Below, one piece after another: positions 6,610 through 12,485 of a DNA stretch of 12,485 nt (position 1 is its first letter; the number at the start of each line of letters is the position of its first letter). Source of the stretch: Bifidobacteriaceae bacterium (GTDB taxonomy: Bacteria > Actinomycetota > Actinomycetes > Actinomycetales > WQXJ01). The stretch covers positions 1 to 12,485 of the forward strand of contig JAISCU010000441.1 of the NCBI GenBank assembly GCA_031265345.1, read 5' to 3'. The notes under the pieces are model-generated. The model was not told where the DNA came from and ran no database searches. It saw nothing but the letters and a program-made list of their open reading frames with translations. A program made the translations under genes and the position numbers.

Positions 6610-9600
6610 ATGATTGAGATCGACGGTACGCCGGCGAGCTACGCACAGGGCTTCACACTAGCCGAACAAACCCATGGGCTTCCTTCGTTTCGCATTCGGG
6701 TGTCTAACGAAACCGTGCTCAACTTGGCATACCTGTTCGCGTGGCTTCAGCGTCGAAATGGCTACCAGAACGGACCGAAATGCGACCTGGTGTTGGAATT
6801 GGGAGACGACGAGGTGAGCACCAAGGTGGCTCTCTGGGGCAGAGTCACGGCGCTGTTGAATGATCCGGTTTGGCATCAGTGGATCAAACATCCGGGCGAC
6901 GTCTTCCGTCGAGCCGGGTTCGATTTGGCGCTTCCGGAGCCGCAGGGTGACCGGTTCTCGGAACGTTTGATCCCACTCATCCCGATCGACCGCGAAGTCT
7001 ATGGATTCCTCGAGGGCACGGTTCGCAAAGCCATCGACCACGGGCCCCTGGAAGGCGGTGGAGAGGGAATCGTCATCAGCGAAGTCGAGAGTGGCCACGC
7101 GTTGTGCTCCGGCGAGGACTTGCATGCTGAGCCAGCGGGGATCGCGACGGTCCTTGGGGCGTGCAGCCACTACTTGTTCAAGCCCACCAGGGGCTTCGTC
7201 TTCCCAGGCGCGAAAGTGAGACGACTGGCCTCCAAAGAGTTCTTCAGCAAGGTCGAGTCTTGGTCCATGCTCACGTTCCTTCTATGGAGCGCGTTTGACA
7301 AGGTAGAGGAAGGCTTGCTCAAGAATGCCAAGGGGGTTGACGACCGCTGGTTGGAAGGCTCGTGGTCCGAGAAGATCGACAAGCTCTTGCCGAGCGTGCT
7401 CGACATGTCGGATGGCCTCCTCGAGTTGATGGAGAACACCGTGCGTCATGCGGGAAATCCTGAGGAGGACAACGGGTTGGGTGTCCTGGCGCTTCGCGTC
7501 CACCGCCAAGAAGACTTGGCATGGGACCAGAGCCCATTGGCCACCAACTATAAGAGCTATCTGCTCGGCCAAGACCGGCGGCGTGGAGCGTCACGCACCA
7601 GGTGGGATCTGACAAGTGATGACCTTGTGGCTGAGGAGAATTCGGTGCTCCCAGGTGACCCACCGTCCCAAACCGTCACCGTTCCCGAAGCGATCGCGGT
7701 CTACTCGGGTGTGCCGAAGGAAGGGCGCGGCCTGACCGCTGAAGAGGTCAGACGATGCCGCGGGGAGTGGGAGCATAACCGCGACGAGATTGCCAAGAGG
7801 AGGGGGCGCAGAGACCGAGTCGGCTCGTATCTTGAAGTACGGCTCATAGAGTTCTCGGGGCGAGACCTGGTCACAACCTTGTCTGCGGAAGCGCAAGCGA
7901 TCATCGAGCCGCAGAAGACAAACGGCGTGCGGACCTTCTTCGATCCCGATAGCGGCGAGCGAGAAAAGTGGCGGCAGTTCTCAGAAGTGGAGGAGAACGC
8001 GGTCCACCATTACGGGCTGCAGCTCTTCGACTCGCTCCTGAGCGGCATGGATGGTTGCCTTGTGGTCTCAAGCCGCCCTCCGAAGGATGTCCCGGACGCG
8101 ACCTGGCCGACGAGTTTCACTACCAGCGGCGACCTGGAAACTGTGAGTATCGGCCACGGTGGGGTGACTGAATACGCGGTGCTTCTGCCGCTGCGCCGCC
8201 AAGAGGATCGGACCTACGCCTACATGGATGTGCGTGTCGACTCCCTGGAGATTGACCCCTCTTGTGGAGTCGAAACCGGCTGCGTCGGCGCGGTCGCCCG
8301 GTTTCTGAACGAGATCGAGCAAATGGGCGATCCCAAATTGTCGAGCAAGGAACGGGCCGTCCGAAAGTGCGCGGCCCTGCTGAAGGAGGTCCGGCCGACC
8401 GCAGAGAAGGCGTTGGTGTTCGACGTGGGACGGCTCATTGGGTACCAACTTGAGATATTCGTCAAAGCACTGATGCTGTGGCTGGCCAAGCTGCCCGCGC
8501 ACGGACAAGGCAAGTACTACAACATCGCGGTGCGGGGTCTGGGTCGGCACCAATTCATATCGACGGTCCGCCTGCTGGCCGTGTTCTATGACCGCGATGG
8601 AAAGAACCAACTGCTAGCCAAAGCCCAGATCTACCTGCTGGGACTGGAACCACGGGATGAGTTTTGGCTGGCCGGCGACGACCTGAGAGCGGCGCTGACC
8701 GCGCAGATCACGTTGGCAGCGTCGCGAGGCGTCGGCGGGAAATTCAACACAGAACTCGTGGAGCTCCTCGAACGGATGCTGCACCGGTATCCAGTGGCGA
8801 CGAACACTCCGCAGGGAACGGCGCCGCCGATCTTCCGACCGTTCCCCTTTGACATGGTGCTTCCTTTCAGCCCCGATTCGACCGAGACTGTGCATGACGA
8901 GCTGGTTCGGCGCATCCTCACCGATGACATCCAAGACCCGACCTGCCCCGGGTGCAAGCTCTCTGAATCGCACACCCGGATCGGGTCGAAGGTGCATCAA
9001 GACTGCTTTTACGAGGCACAGCTATTGTTTTCGAACAATTATTATGTGCGACGATTCGCCCGCGCCATTGACGCAGTCCTGGTCAAGAATGGGTTCGAGC
9101 ACGAATCGCGGACTCTGGTCGTGGGCTACGAGCCCTATGGCGAGATGCTGGCGCTTAGCGTCTGCGGATCCAACCAGAACTGGAGCCACGTGATCTACGA
9201 ATCCCAGAGCGGCGGCGGATCCCTGTCGCTCACCGGGGACCAGCGCGGCTTTGATCGCGTCGTCTTCCTGGTTCCCATAAGCACCACCATGTCCACCTTT
9301 AGAAAAGTTCGCGCGGAGGTGGAAAGCGCCGAGGCCCTGGTCGTGCGCAACTACTCGCGGATTTACATCACTGTGGTATGGGTGCGCCCCGATCCAGAGG
9401 ACGGTCTGTATCCGGGTCCTGCGTCTAGCTTCTTCACCGCTTGGCCTGAGGCAGTGCCGGCAGGGGAGAAGAAGGTGTTGGCGACGTTCGGCGTGGAGGG
9501 CGGCCCCGGTCATACCGTCCATTACCTGCACCCCGTCCCGGCGGCCTGGTACGACCCGTTGACCTGCGACCAGTGCTTCCCGAGGGACAACATGCAGGCT

Positions 9601-9693
9601 GAGTCGCCGATGGCCTCGACGGGCCGGTCCCCGGTGATCTTGGACCAGTTATTCGGCATGAACTCACGCTACCCGAAGGGCGGTGGGCTATGA
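6610..9693 (+). CDS. GHKL-type ATPase fused to a degenerate phosphoribosyltransferase-like domain
   Basis: A 1027-residue protein, probably cytosolic (no signal or membrane segment). Residues 1-265 are unassigned. An ATPase core of the GHKL/histidine-kinase type follows: N-box ELMENTVRHAG at 272-282 with the usual Glu, Asn and His; a divergent strand LIEFSGRDL (412-420) where the D-x-G-x-G box is expected; a G2-like HYGLQLFDSLL (467-477); and a closing GGVTEYAVLLPL (517-528). About 110 residues are inserted after the N-box. No phospho-accepting DHp domain is seen. Residues 600-650 (ALVFDVGRL...) could be STAS-like, weakly. A C-x2-C at 779-782 and H788/H796/C799 may bind zinc. Residues 836-897 look PRTase-like (VGYEPYGEMLA, then VVFLVPISTTMSTF), but the usual two acids of the PRPP loop are Val-Pro; CDQC follows at 986-989. 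The ATG at 6610 has GGAG five bases upstream; an ATG at 6592 would add six residues. It is coupled to the next gene by ATGA. Confidence 0.88.
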   Translation: MIEIDGTPASYAQGFTLAEQTHGLPSFRIRVSNETVLNLAYLFAWLQRRNGYQNGPKCDLVLELGDDEVSTKVALWGRVTALLNDPVWHQWIKHPGDVFRRAGFDLALPEPQGDRFSERLIPLIPIDREVYGFLEGTVRKAIDHGPLEGGGEGIVISEVESGHALCSGEDLHAEPAGIATVLGACSHYLFKPTRGFVFPGAKVRRLASKEFFSKVESWSMLTFLLWSAFDKVEEGLLKNAKGVDDRWLEGSWSEKIDKLLPSVLDMSDGLLELMENTVRHAGNPEEDNGLGVLALRVHRQEDLAWDQSPLATNYKSYLLGQDRRRGASRTRWDLTSDDLVAEENSVLPGDPPSQTVTVPEAIAVYSGVPKEGRGLTAEEVRRCRGEWEHNRDEIAKRRGRRDRVGSYLEVRLIEFSGRDLVTTLSAEAQAIIEPQKTNGVRTFFDPDSGEREKWRQFSEVEENAVHHYGLQLFDSLLSGMDGCLVVSSRPPKDVPDATWPTSFTTSGDLETVSIGHGGVTEYAVLLPLRRQEDRTYAYMDVRVDSLEIDPSCGVETGCVGAVARFLNEIEQMGDPKLSSKERAVRKCAALLKEVRPTAEKALVFDVGRLIGYQLEIFVKALMLWLAKLPAHGQGKYYNIAVRGLGRHQFISTVRLLAVFYDRDGKNQLLAKAQIYLLGLEPRDEFWLAGDDLRAALTAQITLAASRGVGGKFNTELVELLERMLHRYPVATNTPQGTAPPIFRPFPFDMVLPFSPDSTETVHDELVRRILTDDIQDPTCPGCKLSESHTRIGSKVHQDCFYEAQLLFSNNYYVRRFARAIDAVLVKNGFEHESRTLVVGYEPYGEMLALSVCGSNQNWSHVIYESQSGGGSLSLTGDQRGFDRVVFLVPISTTMSTFRKVRAEVESAEALVVRNYSRIYITVVWVRPDPEDGLYPGPASSFFTAWPEAVPAGEKKVLATFGVEGGPGHTVHYLHPVPAAWYDPLTCDQCFPRDNMQAESPMASTGRSPVILDQLFGMNSRYPKGGGL

Positions 9694-12485
9694 GCCCCGC
9701 TCAGGAAACAATCCTGCGCGACGCGGTTCGTCGCCAACGCGTGGCGGCGATGAAGGATTTCGTCCTCTATGGCCATTTCCGCCGCGGGAGTAACGACTAC
9801 CAGTTTCAAATCGACACGCGCGCCTATTTCAACCGGCAGCGAGCGTCCGTCCGTGAATGGCTGACGAGCGTAAGCGAAGGGTTTCGCAAGCGGCGAGGCT
9901 CAACCTTCGACGTGATAGCGGCGCCTGCCCATCCGAGGAACGCGGAATTCGTCGGCCTTGTGAATGAGGTCCTGTTCAACGGTCGGGCGTACCTTCTCAG
10001 CATCGACGTCGACTCGGAGCACAAGGACAGCTTTATCGCCCGCGAGAGCAACCTGCTCGAACTCTATCGCAACCTCGAGACGACGAACATGAGGATCGAC
10101 GTTCATTTCGTCGACGATGCCGTCGCGCACGGGAGCAGCCTGGCGCGCGTGCGCGACCTGGTGAGTTCCCTATTCGACAGGGCCGACTCGGTGGGAGGTT
10201 CCACTGCCGAGGCGGGAGGCTCCGCACTGCCACGTGGCAGGGCCGAGCGCGTCAGACTGTTCAAGTCGGTGATACTCCTGGTCAATCGGGACTCGCCCAG
10301 TTCCTGGCGCAGTCTGGTGGGGGACCCCGAACCTTGGCGCTTCGTGGATGTCTGGGTCCCGCACTTGGGGGAAGGCGAATTATGCGACCTTTGCCGACAG
10401 GGCGCAGGGCTGGGGCAGGCCGAGGCTGTGTCCTCGACGGCAACGTTGTCGGATCGTCTCCGCAATGATCGACTTCGTGAAGCCGAGGCGGTTCGGGCGG
10501 ATCTGGCACCGGACAAGCTGATTCGATGCGACGAGGGATACGCGGTGCCGGCCACGCCTGGGAACGAATGGAAACAACTCAACCCGGACCCGGATCCCAT
10601 GCACCCAGATGTCGTGGGCCCAGGCTTCCTGCGACTAGTGTGGTCTGACCGTCTTCACCACGCCTTCAACGCCTTGAACGATGACATCAATCGCCCTGAG
10701 GCCGTGCTGAGATGCCTCGTGAAGCAGCTGGGATCTGTCTTCGGGCAAGAGGATGCAACAGGCTTCGAGAGCGCCACCATCCGGACGGCTGACGAATGGC
10801 TCGCCGACTTGGCCGCTGCCCTGTGGGCTATCGGCGCCCCGCCGCTGAACATACGAAAATCGGTCCAGGAGGCGGGTATGGCGCTCACGAACGGCCTGAT
10901 CAGCCGGTTGCTCGGCGACGCGGCCCCTCCTCTGCCGCCATGGCGGCCGCTGAACGGTCGGCTGATGTCTGGATGGAACCCCCTGCTCAGTCGAGCCGTC
11001 GAGATCCCGGGGCATGGTGGCCTACGGAGGGGTGCCGACAAACGCCGGGAGCGAGCACGAATGCTGCTGAGCGCGCTGATGAAAGCAAGCGCCGTGTTGG
11101 GCAGCTCGCGGCTGCTTCGAAAAGGCACCGTCGCCGGAGCGATGTCATACGCGCGAAGGGAACTCCTCAACGCGAGTCAGTTCATCAGCGATTATGTCTA
11201 CTATCTGAAGCTCCTGCTCGAACCCGGCTCTGATCGGGCCAAGAGCATGTTCCTGGAGGAATTGCTCGCCAGCGGCCTCGAGCCGGACGGATCCAAGCGG
11301 TCGGTTCTGCTCACAGGACACCACTTTCCAGAGTTTGTCGAAAGCGTCGTGTCGGCCGGCACGGATCTGGTTAGTTGGACGAGCGATGTCCAAAACCTGG
11401 CCCGTCTCGCCTATTTTGAGAACACCAAAGTGTTGCAAGCGGTGGTTGGTCCAATACCGGGCACGAAGGACGCGCCGAACGACCGACCAGCGAGCCAGGC
11501 TGACGACTACTTGCCGGAGTTCGCCGAACGGTTCATGGAAGGCTGGGATTCCGAGCCTGCGCACCCCCTAAGAAAGTCTGTCCACGCTCTAAGAATGTGC
11601 GGAGAGGCGACGACACCGGTTCAGATCGGCGGCCAAGGCTCCGTGACCTACGAGGACACGCTCTCGGCCTTGTTCGAGGTTTGGGAATGTGCTCTGGGAA
11701 CCGAAGCGGACGTGGGACAAGGTGGATGGGCGGCTTTGATCGCCGTAGCGAGGGTCTCGGCACTGACTTTGGCGCTGAACAAGGATGACTCAAACGAAGA
11801 GGTGGAACCGAACCAGATTGACGAACCAGCTGGATCGGACGAGTCAGGTGCGCTCTTTGCGCGAACGGATCGGATGGCGGATCCGTCCGCGCGCCGGCAG
11901 GGCACCGGAGATGAATACAACGTCGCGCGGACCAAGGATCGGAGGCGACGTCTCGTGATCGCAAGCCATGGTTCGGGCCACGGGTCCCCCGACGAGACGG
12001 TGGGCCACCTTTTCGCGGCAGCTCTAGGCGAAGGCGCTCACCCGGGGCTCGTAAAGCTGTTCTCGATTGGCCCATCGTTCGAACCCGATTACGCACTGGT
12101 TCGCCGGGAATACGGGGACAGTGACTATTTCAGCGGCCACAGTGTCTACTTCTTACTCCGGGTTGGGATGCGGCGGGGGTCAGACCGAAGCGAGGATCAC
12201 CAGGGCGCCCAGGCCACCCCTGGGACCGACCAAGCGGACCCTCATGCCACTCAGGTCGAGGAGGCTTATCTGGCATTTGAGGCTCCGCAGGGTGCGAGCG
12301 ACTCAGCGGTGCTGAGGGCGGCTCGCGCGATCGCTGTTTTTCGAGGACGGCTCGCGCGCCGAATGCGCTCGGACCGTCGCCGGGGCGTGTTGGACCCTCT
12401 GGTTTCGGCCAAACTGATCGAGAGAGACTTGGGGAATCGTGGCGCGAGCCAACACGGCTCGACTGAAGTCAACGAAATCGGGGAG
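9690..12485 (+). CDS. Orotate-PRTase-like protein with long unassigned C-terminal region, cut by window end
   Basis: An open frame of 932 codons from the ATG at 9690 to the last base, with no stop, so the 3' end is missing. The ATG overlaps the ATPase stop (ATGA), implying coupled, roughly equal synthesis. The first 240 residues resemble a PRTase of the orotate type: LYGHFRRGSNDYQFQIDTR at 26-44, D-V-I-A-A-P-A at 74-80, and the PRPP loop VHFVDDAVAHGSSL at 138-151 with both acidic residues (D142, D143) and the small-residue turn. CDLC at 232-235 follows, at the place where the upstream protein has CDQC. PRTases bind PRPP and transfer phosphoribose to or from a base; the acceptor is not predictable. 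Residues about 260-690 look mainly helical without a recognised domain. An acidic linker (697-720), a basic R-R-R-R-L-V-I-A-S-H stretch (751-760) and a strand/helix region to about 900 follow; a GAF-like sensor is conceivable but weak. Confidence 0.85.
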   Translation, partial: MSPAQETILRDAVRRQRVAAMKDFVLYGHFRRGSNDYQFQIDTRAYFNRQRASVREWLTSVSEGFRKRRGSTFDVIAAPAHPRNAEFVGLVNEVLFNGRAYLLSIDVDSEHKDSFIARESNLLELYRNLETTNMRIDVHFVDDAVAHGSSLARVRDLVSSLFDRADSVGGSTAEAGGSALPRGRAERVRLFKSVILLVNRDSPSSWRSLVGDPEPWRFVDVWVPHLGEGELCDLCRQGAGLGQAEAVSSTATLSDRLRNDRLREAEAVRADLAPDKLIRCDEGYAVPATPGNEWKQLNPDPDPMHPDVVGPGFLRLVWSDRLHHAFNALNDDINRPEAVLRCLVKQLGSVFGQEDATGFESATIRTADEWLADLAAALWAIGAPPLNIRKSVQEAGMALTNGLISRLLGDAAPPLPPWRPLNGRLMSGWNPLLSRAVEIPGHGGLRRGADKRRERARMLLSALMKASAVLGSSRLLRKGTVAGAMSYARRELLNASQFISDYVYYLKLLLEPGSDRAKSMFLEELLASGLEPDGSKRSVLLTGHHFPEFVESVVSAGTDLVSWTSDVQNLARLAYFENTKVLQAVVGPIPGTKDAPNDRPASQADDYLPEFAERFMEGWDSEPAHPLRKSVHALRMCGEATTPVQIGGQGSVTYEDTLSALFEVWECALGTEADVGQGGWAALIAVARVSALTLALNKDDSNEEVEPNQIDEPAGSDESGALFARTDRMADPSARRQGTGDEYNVARTKDRRRRLVIASHGSGHGSPDETVGHLFAAALGEGAHPGLVKLFSIGPSFEPDYALVRREYGDSDYFSGHSVYFLLRVGMRRGSDRSEDHQGAQATPGTDQADPHATQVEEAYLAFEAPQGASDSAVLRAARAIAVFRGRLARRMRSDRRRGVLDPLVSAKLIERDLGNRGASQHGSTEVNEIGE

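Noticed and set aside
8068..9531. Minus-strand open frames inside the ATPase gene
   Set aside because: They lie inside a 1027-residue frame with recognisable ATPase and PRTase-like motifs; their own translations show nothing.
9824..12096. Short frames on both strands between 9824 and 12096
   Set aside because: All are covered by the continuous plus-strand frame from 9690 to the window end, which I translated codon by codon without meeting a stop.
1..12485. CRISPR array, tRNA, rRNA, insertion sequence
   Set aside because: No regularly spaced repeats, no tRNA-like arms with a CCA or T-loop, no transposase or integrase motifs seen.

Overview
The window looks like a chromosomal segment of a high-GC actinobacterium. 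Supporting signs are strong G/C bias at third codon positions, GTG as well as ATG starts, 4-bp stop/start overlaps inside operons, and exported proteins with the alternate (SipW-type) signal peptide followed by an 'ALW-x-D' motif, a pattern I associate with Actinomycetota. I cannot name a genus.

Layout. (1) Positions 1-5581, minus strand: a cell-surface operon read right to left. A 528-residue exported protein (5581-3995) is followed by three related exported proteins (3998-3006, 3009-2077, 1927-926), each with a hydrophobic segment followed by an ALW(H/W/Y)D motif, as in the SipW-dependent TasA/camelysin-like group. The first three genes are joined by GTGA/ATGA overlaps. After a strong hairpin (835-868) come a 107-residue Ala/Pro-rich protein with one hydrophobic segment (748-425) and, overlapping it by ATGA, a secreted protein that runs off the left edge (428-1). 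The dedicated signal peptidase expected in such clusters is not in view. (2) Positions 5582-5955: intergenic, with a 20-bp near-perfect palindrome and a hairpin just past the antitoxin gene. (3) Positions 6165-5956, minus strand: a 69-residue protein resembling the 'addiction module component' (RelB-like, unstable antitoxin) family, with no toxin beside it. (4) Positions 6166-6609: intergenic and divergent. (5) Positions 6610-12485, plus strand: two large, translationally coupled genes that are the main point of interest. The first (1027 residues) combines a GHKL/histidine-kinase-like ATPase domain with a C-terminal phosphoribosyltransferase (PRTase)-like domain whose PRPP loop is degenerate. 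The second (at least 932 residues, open to the window end) starts with an orotate-PRTase-like domain with an intact-looking PRPP loop, followed by a long unassigned region. Both PRTase-like domains are followed by a CD[QL]C motif, which suggests they are related.

How the genes may work together (inference). The left operon probably builds or decorates an extracellular filament or surface layer. The right pair looks like an ATP-gated switch coupled to nucleotide or PRPP chemistry, with an inactive PRTase on the ATPase and a probably active PRTase on the partner. This resembles the design of bacterial conflict/defence systems, but nothing in the window proves a defence role, and the second gene is incomplete. 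No rRNA, tRNA, CRISPR array, transposase or integrase was recognised.
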